Shown here: positions 17,675 to 26,310 of the stretch, in pieces | Layout of the letters: each line of letters begins with the position of its first letter | Position numbering within the stretch: position 1 is the stretch's first letter | Assembly (NCBI RefSeq): GCF_001905125.1 | Contig: NZ_LWLE01000025.1 | Coordinates: 1 to 64,000 of the forward strand | Direction: 5' to 3' | DNA length: 64,000 bases | Source: Streptomyces sp. TSRI0281 | GTDB taxonomy: Bacteria; Actinomycetota; Actinomycetes; Streptomycetales; Streptomycetaceae | Notes under the pieces: generated by a model | Databases searched by the model: none | What the model saw: the letters and a program-made list of their open reading frames with translations, nothing else | What the model was told of the DNA's origin: nothing | Translations under genes and position numbers: made by a program

Positions 17675-18052
17675 GTGACCGGTACCGCAACCGGCTCCGA
17701 CTTCTACTGCCATCAGGCGCTGGCCGGCGCGGTTCCCATCGAGAGGGTGAAGGAGACCGAACGGGTCCTGGCCTTCCACCACACCAACCCCTCGTACCCG
17801 GTCCACATCGTGGTGATCCCCAAGGAGCACGTCCCTTCGCTCACTGACCTCGGCAACGCTGAGGAAGGTCTGCTGAACGAGGTGGTGGCCGTGGTGCGGG
17901 AGGTGGCCGCCGGAGTGGAGAAGGAGTACGGGTCGTGCTCGGTGACGACGAACCTGGGCCTGTACCAGGAGTCGAAGCACATGCACTGGCACGTCACCCA
18001 CCGGGGCGAGAGCGAGACGGAGATCCGCGACATGTACGGCAACCACGACTGA
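17675..18052 (+). CDS. HIT-family (histidine triad) protein
   Basis: 125 aa from GTG 17675 with GAAGG 9 nt upstream. The histidine triad active site is KHMHWHVTH near residue 109, preceded by the HIT fold core VLAFHHTNPSYPVHIVVIPK and EHVPSLTDL. HIT proteins hydrolyse nucleotide-alpha-phosphate bonds; substrates of the actinobacterial branch are mostly unknown. The gene is monocistronic and intact, followed immediately by relics on the other strand. Confidence 0.85.
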   Translation: MTGTATGSDFYCHQALAGAVPIERVKETERVLAFHHTNPSYPVHIVVIPKEHVPSLTDLGNAEEGLLNEVVAVVREVAAGVEKEYGSCSVTTNLGLYQESKHMHWHVTHRGESETEIRDMYGNHD

Positions 18053-18059
18053 CCCTGCG

Positions 18060-18605
18060 CTACCGGTGCTGATCCGCCGCTTGCAGGACGAGATCAGCGA
18101 CGCGCTCGGCTGCGGCTTCCGGCCGCGGACGGGCGCCCTGTCCGCCGCGGGGGACGGCGGACAGGACAGCGCATGCCTGGACGAGTACGCCGGTGTCGGT
18201 CAGCTGCTCGTCGGCGACGACGCGGAAGCGCTCCGGGGGCTGAGCGGCGTAGGCGCGCGCGTTGTCGAGCTGGTCACCGCGGCTGACCGAGGCGGGCAAC
18301 GGCACCAGGACGGCGGGCAGTTTCAGGACGTCGAGTTCGGCCGGAGTGGTGGCCCCCGCCCGCCCGATGACAAGGTCCGCCAGGGCCAACGCGTGAGGCA
18401 TGCCGTCGTACAGGTACTCCAGCTGCCGGTATCCGGGCCGGTCGGCGAACTGGGGGGCGAGGTTGCCCTTGCCGACGACGTGCAGCACGCTGTACCGCTC
18501 GGACAGGGCGGCAGTTTGGTGCGGACGGCGGTGTTGATGTGCAGCGATCCGCTGCTGCCGCAGAAGAGCAGCATGTTCCGGTCCATTCCCGATCCACGAT
18601 GGCTC
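18060..18605 (-). pseudogene. MurG-like glycosyltransferase C-terminal remnant
   Basis: Two minus-strand frames together give NMLLFCGSSGSLHINTAVR (donor-domain start) and then VLHVVGKGNLAPQFADRPGY, DLVIGRAGATTPAELDVLKL, PAVLVPLP, the GT28/MurG C-terminal order with the conserved GRAGA.T..EL motif. A frameshift separates the blocks and the N-terminal acceptor domain is missing. A decayed paralogue of a UDP-GlcNAc transferase, not the housekeeping murG. Confidence 0.55.
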
Positions 18606-18624
18606 GCTCGAGCGGAGCTTCGCC

Positions 18625-18757
18625 TCGACTGTCGCGGTCCCACTCCCTCATCGACTGTTCGATGAGGCGGTTGGCGTGCTCCTGGAGGCCGTCGAGGAAC
18701 TTGGCGTAGAAGCGGAACAGCACCTCGATGCTCTGGCCCGCTCGACGAGCACGCTCC
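18625..18757 (-). pseudogene. C-terminal tail of a tyrosine integrase
   Basis: The minus strand encodes ERARRAGQSIEVLFRFYAKF followed by LDGLQEHANRLIEQSMREW, the characteristic end of actinomycete tyrosine recombinases, including the catalytic Tyr in FRFYAK. Everything upstream is gone. It marks the former edge of an integrated element. Confidence 0.55.
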
Positions 18758-18785
18758 GCAGTGTCTCGCAGGTCATGGGACCGCT

Positions 18786-19500
18786 TTGGCCAGGCCGGAG
18801 GCCAGATTGACCGGGATGAAGACGCGGGCCATTACCGGGGTGCGGCCCCTGCTCGCCGAGCGAGGTTGCGCCATCAGTCCCGACGCGCGGCTGCGAACCC
18901 TGGCCGAGGTCGTCGACCATCTCGGCGCGACCGGGAAGACCGGCATCTTCGACGGCATCGAGATCCGTGTTCGCCGCCCGGCCATCGGCCGCAAGGACCG
19001 GGACACGTTCATCTCCGGCAAGGACAGGCAGAACGGCATGGAGGCGATGGTCTTCACGGACGAGGACGGGCGGTTGTTCTGCAGTCCGACCCAACCGGGA
19101 AGCTGCGCGTACATCACCCACGCTCCCGTTTTAGGGCTGGTCAAGCTCCTGTCCGACGGCCCAGCAGTCGAGATCCTTGCCGATGGCGGCTACCAGGGGC
19201 TCGGAGCACAGACCGGTGGACGCGTAGTGACGCCACCGCAAGTTCAAGAAGAATGCCCCGGAGTGGTAAGAGGAGATGCACGAGCGTCAGCGCAAGGCCC
19301 ACTCCCCCGCCGCATCCGGGTCGAGCACGGCATCGCCCACATGAAGAACTGGCGGGCACCGGCCCGTCGCCTCGGCCGCCGAGAGCACATGGACGACACC
19401 GTCCAAGCCGTCGTCGGTCGGCCTGCTGTCCCAGCAGCAGACCGCAGACCTGATCCTGGCTTGGCAACCGTGGGCACCGAGATCCCACCCGCCCTTCGAT
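18786..19500 (+). pseudogene. IS5-family transposase, frameshifted
   Basis: Recognisable DDE blocks: IFDGIEIRVRRPAIGRKDRD (first Asp), AMVFTDEDGRLF, AVEILADGGYQGLGAQTGGR (second Asp) and RRIRVEHGIAHMKNWR (Glu). Between the last two the frame is shifted (PPQVQEEC instead of PP.RKFKK) and shifts again near 19400, so no full protein can be made. 5' end truncated next to the integrase tail. Confidence 0.7.
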
Positions 19501-19574
19501 ATCTCACCGCTATCCCCTGCACGAGGTCGTGAGGCTTGTCCCGGAACTTCAGTGAGGATCCGGCTGGACCTCGG

Positions 19575-19867
19575 TCAGTCGATGCCTTCGACAATGCGGA
19601 AGTCGCGCTCGACACCGTCGGAGAGGGCGAACAGCGCTCCTGGTAGCCCACACTCCCGTGCGCCGCGACGGCCTGGTCGAAGCTGTCGAACTCGATCAGG
19701 ACGGTGCGCTCGGCGATTCCGGCGTCATGCGCCACGACCCGACCGCCACGGGCGAGGACCCGCCCGCCCCCGGCCTCGACGGCCGGAGCGGCCAGCTTGT
19801 TGTAGGCAGCCAGCTTCTCGGGGTCCGAAATGGCGCGGTAGGCGCTGACCCAGTAGCCCTTGGGCAT
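19575..19867 (-). pseudogene. DUF1330 family protein, one-base frameshift near the end
   Basis: The start at 19867 gives MPKGYWVSAYRAISDPEKLA, AGGGRVLARGGRVVAHDAGI and ERTVLIEFDSFDQAVAAHGS, the DUF1330 (dimeric alpha-beta barrel) pattern. At YQER the frame is one base short. In the shifted frame it continues LFALSDGVERDFRIVEGID to a TGA at 19575-19577, the normal ending of the family. About 97 aa if corrected. It may be a genuine mutation or a sequencing indel. Confidence 0.65.
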
Positions 19868-20015
19868 GGAACCTCCAGTGTGAGGATGAGCGCATCTGAC
19901 CTACGGGTTGGTCTCGGACGAGCGTCGGCGGGCGAGAGTGAGACTTGTCGGCGTCGTGATCGCCATGGCGCCGATGCCGACCAGCGCCGCGGTGGTGGGT
20001 AGGGGCGGAACGCAG

Positions 20016-20576
20016 TCACTGTGTGGGGAACCTGGTGCCCCAGGGTTCCTCTTCCAGGAGGAGCCCGTTGGCCAGATAGCTGATGGTTCGGTACCAGCCG
20101 ATCAGTACGAGCAGTTCGAGTAATTGAGCCTCTTCGTAGTGCATGCGCAGGGCGTCCCAGGCGGTCTGTGTGAGCTGGGTCGTGTCGATCAGTTCGTCAA
20201 CCGCGTGGAGCAGTGCCGTGTGGCGTGGCGACCATGGAGCACTGACTGCTGCGTCGGGTTGGGTAGTTGCCCGGAGTTGTTCCAGGCTCAGTCCGGCCTG
20301 CGGCGCCAGGGTCGCGGCATGGACTCCCCATTCATAGGCGCAGGCGGATCGCGCGGTCACGCGGGCGATGACGATCTCCCTGTCTACAGCGGGGAGGAGC
20401 CCATGGCCCAGCAGTCCGGCGCCGAGGGCGAACATTCGTGAGGCCAGCTCCGGATTGCGGTGCAGTACACGGAACAGCGCGAGTGGCTCGTGCGGCACAC
20501 CCGGCGGCATCCATCGGCGTAGCGCCCGGTCGACGTCGGCGGTGTAGGGCGGGGCGAGCGGTTCGATGCGTGACAT
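20016..20576 (-). CDS. Carboxymuconolactone decarboxylase-like protein (AhpD fold)
   Basis: 186 aa from ATG 20576 with a strong AGGAGGTG site. The CMD core is visible: LFRVLHRNPELASRMFALGA, REIVIARVTARSACAYEWGV with the Cys-x2-Glu-x3-His arrangement, and LLELLVLIGWYRTISYLANG. Such proteins act as decarboxylases or peroxide-type reductases, and many serve unknown redox roles. It is divergent from an HxlR regulator across a 68-bp region carrying two palindromes, so the two probably form a redox- or electrophile-responsive pair. Confidence 0.85.
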   Translation of the reverse strand: MSRIEPLAPPYTADVDRALRRWMPPGVPHEPLALFRVLHRNPELASRMFALGAGLLGHGLLPAVDREIVIARVTARSACAYEWGVHAATLAPQAGLSLEQLRATTQPDAAVSAPWSPRHTALLHAVDELIDTTQLTQTAWDALRMHYEEAQLLELLVLIGWYRTISYLANGLLLEEEPWGTRFPTQ

Positions 20577-20591
20577 CGCGGCACCTCCTGC

Positions 20592-20630
20592 TTCGATTTT
20601 CGAATCACTATGATGCTTCGATAACCGAAG
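20592..20630. promoter_or_regulatory. Two palindromic operators around a -10-like box between the CMD and HxlR genes
   Basis: TTCGATTTTCGAA (20592-20604) and CTTCGATAACCGAAG (20616-20630) are near-identical palindromes with centres 25 bp apart. Between them TATGAT (20609-20614) is a good -10 candidate for the plus-strand regulator. Autoregulating HxlR/YodB proteins bind such paired palindromes in the divergent region. Confidence 0.55.
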
Positions 20631-20644
20631 CGCAAGGAGTGAGT

Positions 20645-21001
20645 ATGGAAGCCAGCGCGCCACGTCCGGGTGTGCCAGTGCGGGGGTCCGAATCGGGTCG
20701 TCCAGTGATGGCCGCACTCGACCTGCTCGGACGACGTTGGACGATGCGGATCCTGTGGGAACTGAGTCAAGCTCCGACCGGCTTCCGTGAATTGCAGCGC
20801 CGATGCGAGCGCATGTCCTCCAGCGTGCTCAGTACCCGGATCGAGGAACTGTCCGGCGCCCGTCTGCTCGCCCTGGACGGCGATGGCTACCGCCTCACCC
20901 AGCTCGGCCAGGACCTTGTCGAGGCGCTGAGCCCGCTGGACGCCTGGAGTCGACGTTGGGCAGAGGAGACGGGACGCGCGACGGCAGGGGGGCTGGAATG
21001 A
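20645..21001 (+). CDS. HxlR-family winged-helix regulator
   Basis: 118 aa from ATG 20645 behind AAGGAG. HxlR core: LDLLGRRWTMRILWELSQAP, FRELQRRCERMSSSVLSTRI and GDGYRLTQLGQDLVEALSPL. No Cys in the N-terminal helix at the YodB redox position, so sensing by cysteine oxidation is not evident. It probably represses the divergent CMD gene through the palindromes between them. Confidence 0.88.
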   Translation: MEASAPRPGVPVRGSESGRPVMAALDLLGRRWTMRILWELSQAPTGFRELQRRCERMSSSVLSTRIEELSGARLLALDGDGYRLTQLGQDLVEALSPLDAWSRRWAEETGRATAGGLE

Positions 21002-21180
21002 TCATCGCGTGGCTGGTCCGATCACGGCAGCGGTGCCGTACCGGACGGTTCCCTTCAGCGGGTTGAGCCCGCACCAGTTCGGCAAGTTGGTGGCCTCGGT
21101 GCGACGTCAGGGAGTTGACGCTGCATGCCGGGGTCCGGCCTCGGGGCACATCGATACGGCGGCTATCGGTGAGAACGATC

Positions 21181-21840
21181 ATGGCCGTCCAGCACAGTGA
21201 TCTACTTCGCCGCTGGGGTTCGATGAAACGCCTCCGGGCCCGCAACCGTGTGAACCTGGACAAGATGATCACGCACTGGCCGGACATGCTGAAGGTGGCC
21301 GGTTCCCTGGTCACCAACCAGGTCCGCGCCAACGACCTGCTGCGCATGTTCGGCCGCGACGGCCGCCCTACCCCGCTCGGGGCAGCGTTCGCGGAGTACG
21401 GGAGGATCGCGAAGACCGAGCACCTGCTGCGCGTGGTCGACCGGGTGGACGACACCTGGCGCAGGCAGATGAACCGGCAGCTCACCGTGCAGGAGTCCCG
21501 GCACAAGCCGGCCCGGGACGTGTGCCACGGCAAGCGCGGCACCATCCACCAGCCGTACCGCGACGGCATGGAGGACCGGCTCGGCGCGCTCGGCCTGGTC
21601 CTCCATGCCATCGTGCTCTGGACCACGAAGTACATCGACGCCGCCGTCGTCCAGTTCCAAGCCGAGGGCCACGGAATCCGCGATGAGGACATCGCCCGGC
21701 TCTCCCCGCTCAAGCACAAGAACCTGAACCTGCTCGGTCGCTACAGCTTCACCACCAGCGTTCCGACTGCCGGCGCCCTGCGCCCGCTACGCGACCCGGA
21801 CTCACCCGGGCTGGACGAGGACGACGGCGTGCAGGACTGA
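21181..21840 (+). pseudogene. Tn3-family transposase C-terminal half
   Basis: 219 aa with a well-preserved Tn3 DDE C-terminal domain: HWPDMLKVAGSLVTNQVRAN, AFAEYGRIAKTEHLLRVVD, RQLTVQESRHKPARDVCHGK, EDRLGALGLVLHAIVLWTTK and DIARLSPLKHKNLNLLGRYS. The catalytic Glu of the C-terminal block is retained. The N-terminal ~750 residues are missing, so the piece cannot transpose. Fragments of the other parts lie at 9.4 and 13.0 kb, not necessarily from the same copy. Confidence 0.75.
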
Positions 21841-21972
21841 CGCGACGGTCCGCCAGCCTTCGGTTCAGCGACCGGCGGCAGCCGGGACGGTCCGCGCGGA
21901 CCGGGGTGTCGTGCCGGCCCAGGCGCAGGTGACTGCGGCCTTCTGGACGGCTGCCGGATGTGTCAATGCGGA

Positions 21973-22509
21973 TCATCGGCTCCGGTCGCGGTGGGCGGCG
22001 ACGCGGACGCGGGTTCCGCAGCGGGTCGAGCAATAGCGCTGCGGGGTGCGGCGGCCCGTGTCGATGAAGTAGCGGCCGCATCCAGGGGCGGCGCAGCAGC
22101 CCCAGGCGCAGTGGCCGCGTTCACTGAGCCAGAGGGCCAGGGCAAGGGCGGCGGTGGACAGCAGCCAGCAAGCCGGCTGTGCGTCGTGGGGGGCCGCCGC
22201 GCGGAGGGACCAGCGGCGTTCGGGAACGCGCTCCAGGCGGGGCCGGGCGGGGTACTGGTCGAGCAGGGCGTTGATCGCTTCGGCGGCGCCGTCCTCGTCG
22301 TCAAGGTCCAGGATTTCGGCGATGGCCGCCGCTGCCTCCCGCATCTCCATCGCGGTGGTCTCGGTCAGCCGCAGCGGCGGGCCCCCGTGCGCCTCCACGA
22401 CGGCCTCCAGCCCCGCTGGCGTGGCGCCGGTCCCGTCCTGCACCGCGTTGACCAGGTCGGCCAAGAAATACAGGCCGCGCGGATTGCCATCGGTAAACCG
22501 CTGGTCCAT
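21973..22509 (-). CDS. CGNR zinc-finger regulator
   Basis: 178 aa from ATG 22509 (an in-frame ATG at 22551 is an alternative). The N-terminal ABATE-type domain (FTDGNPRGLYFLADLVNAVQ) is joined to a C-terminal CGNR zinc finger, GCCAAPGCGRYFID followed by RTPQRYCSTRCGTRVRVAAH, with the four cysteines in place. The usual CGNR tetrad reads CGTR. It is divergent from the FAD monooxygenase gene and is its probable regulator. Confidence 0.82.
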   Translation of the reverse strand: MDQRFTDGNPRGLYFLADLVNAVQDGTGATPAGLEAVVEAHGGPPLRLTETTAMEMREAAAAIAEILDLDDEDGAAEAINALLDQYPARPRLERVPERRWSLRAAAPHDAQPACWLLSTAALALALWLSERGHCAWGCCAAPGCGRYFIDTGRRTPQRYCSTRCGTRVRVAAHRDRSR

Positions 22510-22621
22510 GGTTCGCCCCCGTGTCAGTTGACAGCACCTCTCCATCATCACCCCTTCATGGTAACGTCTAAATTTATGTTAGCCGTTGCCGAGGTGGTCA
22601 TACCCACTCGAAGGAGCCCCC
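22510..22621. promoter_or_regulatory. Divergent promoter region with an AT-rich inverted element
   Basis: Between the CGNR and monooxygenase genes, 22562-22581 reads TAACGTCTAAATTTATGTTA, with TAAC/GTTA outer arms and a perfect TAAATTTA core. It is strikingly AT-rich against the GC-rich background and is a candidate operator for the CGNR protein. Confidence 0.45.
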
Positions 22622-24193
22622 ATGACCGAATCGCACACGCCCGTACTGGTCGTCGGGGGCGGACCCGTCGGGCTGGCCCTGTCCTGCTTGCTCTCGGATC
22701 AGGGCGTGGACCACGTGCTGATCGAGTCCCACCCCGGCACCTCCCGCCACCCCAAGGCCCGGGGCGTCTCGGCCCGGTCCATGGAGATCTTCCGGCGGCT
22801 CGGGCTTGAGAAGGAGGTCCGCGCGGTGGGGCTGCCGGCCGAGCAGGTCCAGTTCTACCGGGGCCGCGACCTCGTCGACCCCGACTACGTCCGCAACGGT
22901 CTCGCCCAGGAGCCCGGCGAGGGCCCGGAGCACACGCCGTCGCCCGGCCTCATCTGCTCCCAGGACGCCCTGGAGCCGTTGCTGCTGCGCCACGCCATGG
23001 AACTGGCCGGCGCCCGTATCCGGTTCGCCGCCCGTCTGGTCTCCTTCGAGGACGACGGCCTCGGCGTACGTGCCGTCGTCGAGGACCGGGCCACGGGCCG
23101 TCTGGACCACCTGCGGGCGGACTGGCTCGTCGGCTGCGACGGCGCCGTGAGCACCGTCCGCGCCGGAGCCGGGATCGCGATGGAGGGCCCCGTCGGCCTG
23201 GGGCGCTATCTCAGCGTCCGCTTCGAAGCGCCCATGGGAGAGGTCGTCGCCGACCGCGCCAGCGCCTCGTACTTCCTCACCGTCCCCGGCCGGGGCGGGT
23301 TCATGGCCGTCGACAACGACCGTCACTGGATCTACCAGTACCCCCTCGGAACCGACGCCGCGACGGACCCGGCGGACAACGCGCTCCTGGCCGACCTCGT
23401 CCGTACGGCCGCGGGCATCCCTGACCTGGACGTGACCGTCCACGACACGATGACCTGGCGCATGGACGCACAGATCGCCGCCTCCTACCGCCGCTCCCGC
23501 GTCCTGCTGGCAGGCGACGCCGCCCACGTCGTCCCGCCGACCGGCGGACACGGCATGAACACCGGCATCGGCGACGCCGACAACCTGGCCTGGAAACTCG
23601 GCGCCGTTGCCGCCGGATACGCCGGCGAAGCCCTCCTGGACACCTACGAGGCCGAGCGGCGCCCCATCGCCCGCCAGATCATCGACATCTCCACGGCCAA
23701 CGCGACGAACCGCGCCGGCTACCGCATCGACGACGAACTCCTCCTGACCGCCACCTACCGCTCCACCGCCGTCATCCCCGACCCGGAGCACACCGGCGAA
23801 CACGGGGTTCTGGACCCGTCCGGGTACAGGCCCGGCTGCCGGCCGGGAGAACGCACACCCCACGTACGCCTCACCCCGGGGCCCTCGGGCATCACCTCCA
23901 CCCTCGACCTCGTCGGCCCGGGCCTCACCCTGCTCACAGCCGACGAGGACCCCCGGTGGCAGACGCAGGCCGAAGCCGTACGGCAAGCCGGGGTCCCCCT
24001 CGCCCTCCGGGCCGTACGCACCGCCGGACAGCGGGAAGCCGAACCCGGGCAGTGGGCACGCCTCCTCGGCGCCGACCACGCGGACACCGCACTCCTGGTA
24101 CGCCCCGACGGACACATCGCCTGGCGCGGCGCCCTCCCGGCGGACCCGACAACCCTTCCGGCCCTCGTACGACGCATACTCGCGGAACAGTGA
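22622..24193 (+). CDS. FAD-dependent monooxygenase (aromatic hydroxylase type)
   Basis: 523 aa from ATG 22622 behind GAAGGAG. PHBH-fold class A flavoprotein: Rossmann motif VLVVGGGPVGLALSCLLSDQ at the N-terminus, DG motif WLVGCDGAVSTVR, and the GD motif VLLAGDAAHVVPPTGGHGMN followed by TGIGDADNLAWKL. The C-terminal thioredoxin-like domain typical of the RdmE/MhpA-like group is present (about 400-523). Such enzymes hydroxylate phenolic or polyketide rings with NAD(P)H. No other pathway genes adjoin it; a detoxification role under the CGNR regulator is plausible. Confidence 0.9.
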   Translation: MTESHTPVLVVGGGPVGLALSCLLSDQGVDHVLIESHPGTSRHPKARGVSARSMEIFRRLGLEKEVRAVGLPAEQVQFYRGRDLVDPDYVRNGLAQEPGEGPEHTPSPGLICSQDALEPLLLRHAMELAGARIRFAARLVSFEDDGLGVRAVVEDRATGRLDHLRADWLVGCDGAVSTVRAGAGIAMEGPVGLGRYLSVRFEAPMGEVVADRASASYFLTVPGRGGFMAVDNDRHWIYQYPLGTDAATDPADNALLADLVRTAAGIPDLDVTVHDTMTWRMDAQIAASYRRSRVLLAGDAAHVVPPTGGHGMNTGIGDADNLAWKLGAVAAGYAGEALLDTYEAERRPIARQIIDISTANATNRAGYRIDDELLLTATYRSTAVIPDPEHTGEHGVLDPSGYRPGCRPGERTPHVRLTPGPSGITSTLDLVGPGLTLLTADEDPRWQTQAEAVRQAGVPLALRAVRTAGQREAEPGQWARLLGADHADTALLVRPDGHIAWRGALPADPTTLPALVRRILAEQ

Positions 24194-24252
24194 CTCCCGC
24201 CGAAAGACTCAGTCGACCCATCTGTCGGCAAACGATCGTTTGACGGCCGGGC

Positions 24253-24663
24253 GACGTCGTGCATATCTCTGAGATGTTCCGCCTCGTCCGGGGCACCGGC
24301 CACATTCTCGACGTGCTCGACGTCCTCCACCGCAGCCAGGTGGCGCTGCGCACCCACGACGGCGCGTTCTCCGCGATGGACCTCACCGCTCGCCACCCCC
24401 GCACCGGCGAGCTGCTGTTCACCGTGAAGTTCATGGTGCTGACCCTCGCCACCGCCGACGAACTCCAGCGAGACCTCCCGCGCGAGCTGACATACGACGG
24501 GCTGCGCGCCGCCGAGGCCAGCAAGGGCGGGCGCCGCCCCGCCGTGGCGGCCACGAAGACCGGCAGGGTGTTCTACCGCGGCGAGCGAGTGGTCCTGGTC
24601 CGGAACGGCCTGTGCGCCCCCTGGAGCCGGGCGATGCGGGCCTGGGCCGCCGAACAGGACTGA
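24253..24663 (+). pseudogene. Serine recombinase (resolvase family) remnant
   Basis: The frame reads GTGHILDVLDVLHRSQVALR, FSAMDLTARHPRTGELLFTV, MVLTLATADELQRDLPRELT and DGLRAAEASKGGRRPAVAA. This is the end of a resolvase catalytic domain and helix E followed by the GGRRP start of the DNA-binding part. The N-terminal catalytic Ser region and the HTH are missing. Confidence 0.5.
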
Positions 24664-24672
24664 CTCCACCTG

Positions 24673-24870
24673 GAACGATTGCCCGCCTACGCTCCCGAGC
24701 TGAACCTGGTGGCACTGCTGTGGTCTTCCCTCAAGAAGCGTGAACTCGCCAACCTCGCCGGCGACCGCCTCGCCGATGTCGCCGACGTCACCGAGCAAGA
24801 CAGCCACCGCATCAACGCCGACCCCCGACTGCGCGGGTCATTCCTCGCCTGTACGAACCTGACCATCCAA
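24673..24870 (+). pseudogene. IS630-family transposase C-terminal fragment
   Basis: LERLPAYAPELNLVALLWSS followed by LKKRELANLAGDRLADVADV is the C-terminal signature of IS630/Tc1 transposases (YAPELNPVE..WS.LK). The catalytic Glu of NPVE is changed (reads NLVA) and the rest of the gene is missing. The frame then runs into unrelated sequence. Confidence 0.65.
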
Positions 24871-25065
24871 CCACCAAACCCACTGAACTTACGAAAAGAA
24901 CAGCAATCGGGTTCTGGTGCACATTTCATGACGAGCGCTGTGAGTGACGACCGGCATCTGACCGGCAGTGAACCGGGCCTCAGGTTGCCGGTCTCCGGCA
25001 TGACGGTCCGTCGTCATCCGCATGTACCGTACACCTGTCGAGCAGTGCCTGCGTCGGAGGAACGG

Positions 25066-25356
25066 ATGTACCTTGTCCCCTTGCTGCTGGGCCTCGGGAT
25101 GGCGCTCGTCGGGCTCGCGCTGGCGACGGACCACCGAGATATCGCCAAGCGGGCCGTGGACACGTATCTCAACCCGGCCCACGCCGACGCCAACCTCCTA
25201 CGGACTTTCAGCCGACTGGGATTCGAGCATCCAGGGATGGACTTCCTCCACTACGCCGGACGCCAGAGGCGGCTCGTACGAGTCTGGGGTGGGTTTCTCG
25301 TCGCTTTCGGGCTCGTGTTCCTGGCCGCGGGCGTCGTGCTCCTTCTCCGCACCTGA
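25066..25356 (+). CDS. Small two-helix membrane protein
   Basis: 96 aa from ATG 25066 behind CGGAGGAACGG. Two hydrophobic segments (about residues 3-20, LVPLLLGLGMALVGLALA, and 74-95, WGGFLVAFGLVFLAAGVVLL) flank a charged loop. The arrangement suggests both termini on the same side of the membrane. Family not recognised. Monocistronic; a longer in-frame start belongs to the IS630 relic and is not used. Confidence 0.65.
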   Translation: MYLVPLLLGLGMALVGLALATDHRDIAKRAVDTYLNPAHADANLLRTFSRLGFEHPGMDFLHYAGRQRRLVRVWGGFLVAFGLVFLAAGVVLLLRT

Positions 25357-25534
25357 CCGCGGCTCCGCAGACTTCGGAACCCGCGTGGAAGGCCCCGGCG
25401 CACTCTGCGGCAGAGTCCCATCTCCCGTAGCCGCATCACGGAATGTGAGCCACAGCCGTAACTCGCTGACAAGGCCACCGAGGCATACGCCTGGCTCACG
25501 CATCCCAACAACACGCACTGATCGAGGCAGCACA

Positions 25535-25568
25535 GACGCCCGTCACCCCACCAGGGGCGACGGGCGTC
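25535..25568. terminator. Bidirectional hairpin terminator
   Basis: GACGCCCGTC and GACGGGCGTC pair, with an inner CCCC/GGGG extension, 19 bp past the stop of the minus-strand gene at 25587. A degenerate copy of the same GGGGCGACGG motif follows the paralogous gene at 26311. Confidence 0.6.
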
Positions 25569-25586
25569 GTCACGCTCAGACGGCCC

Positions 25587-26168
25587 TCAGGACGCGTACC
25601 GGGTCACCTTCGTCACCCTGCACGTCACCTTCCCATCCACCTGTGCCAGACCCTGCGCCGTTTCCTTCGCCAGCTGGTCCGGAGCCAGATTGTTCGTCGC
25701 CGCGGTTCCCTCACCGAGTCGGGTTCCGTCCTTGTCCAGGAACTCGACCTGCACGATGTAGTTCGACTGCTTCGACGACTGGTTCGTGATCTCCAGCTTG
25801 GCTGCCGGCCACTGCGTCGCGCCGTTCACCTCGCACTCGGTGATCTTGACGTCGCCCTCGGGGCCAGCATCGTCCTTCTCCTTGGGCGCGTCCTCCTTCG
25901 GCGCGTCATCTTTCCTCTCCGCAGCCTTTGTGGGCGGGGCCGTCACTTCGAGGATCCCGCCCTCGTCGCTACCGGAGTCCGTGCCACCCACCACCGCTCC
26001 GACGATGCCCAGCATGATGACGAGGACCACGATGCCGAGGCATGAGAAGCCCACGATCATCCCCGTGCTCTTCCTCTTCGGCTGCTGGGGCTGCTGCTGG
26101 CCCCACCCTGGCTGCTGCCCCCACTGGGGCTGCTGGGGCTGCTGGCCGGGCTGTTGCGGATACGACAT
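25587..26168 (-). CDS. Membrane-anchored small surface protein, paralogue 1 (FxLYD-like)
   Basis: 193 aa. Cytosolic Gln/Pro-rich head (PQQPGQQPQQPQWGQQPGWG), one membrane segment at about 37-60 (MIVGFSCLGIVVLVIMLGIV), an acidic Lys/Asp/Glu linker and a C-terminal beta domain (VKITECEVNGATQWPAAKLE, SNYIVQVEFLDKDGTRLGEG, VTCRVTKVTRYAS) with a Cys pair. The domain resembles FxLYD-type extracellular modules. It shares C-terminal sequence, leader and downstream sequence with the gene at 26311, showing a tandem duplication in which the anchors diverged. Function unknown. Confidence 0.75.
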   Translation of the reverse strand: MSYPQQPGQQPQQPQWGQQPGWGQQQPQQPKRKSTGMIVGFSCLGIVVLVIMLGIVGAVVGGTDSGSDEGGILEVTAPPTKAAERKDDAPKEDAPKEKDDAGPEGDVKITECEVNGATQWPAAKLEITNQSSKQSNYIVQVEFLDKDGTRLGEGTAATNNLAPDQLAKETAQGLAQVDGKVTCRVTKVTRYAS

Positions 26169-26274
26169 GGGTCCCCCATGAAATGGTCAGTGTGAGGGGA
26201 CACCGTACGACCCGCCCGGAATGCCTGCACTCAGAAGGGGGCAGATCGTGACGGAACCGTGAACGATCACCACA
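26166..26274 (-). repeat. Leader copy A of a duplicated upstream region
   Basis: About 110 bp upstream of the 25587-26168 gene, about three-quarters identical to 26716-26826. Shared blocks include GGGGACACCGTACGAC, GGAATGCCTGCAC and GGCAGATCGTGACGGA. The conservation implies common regulation. Confidence 0.65.
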
Positions 26275-26310
26275 CTTCCAAGTCGTCCCCGCCAGGGGCG
26301 ACGGACATCG

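Noticed and set aside
13537..24193. Secondary-metabolite cluster around the P450 and FAD monooxygenase
   Set aside because: No polyketide, peptide or terpene synthase, carrier protein or transporter accompanies them. The two oxygenases are 8 kb apart, separated by relics and each with its own partner gene.
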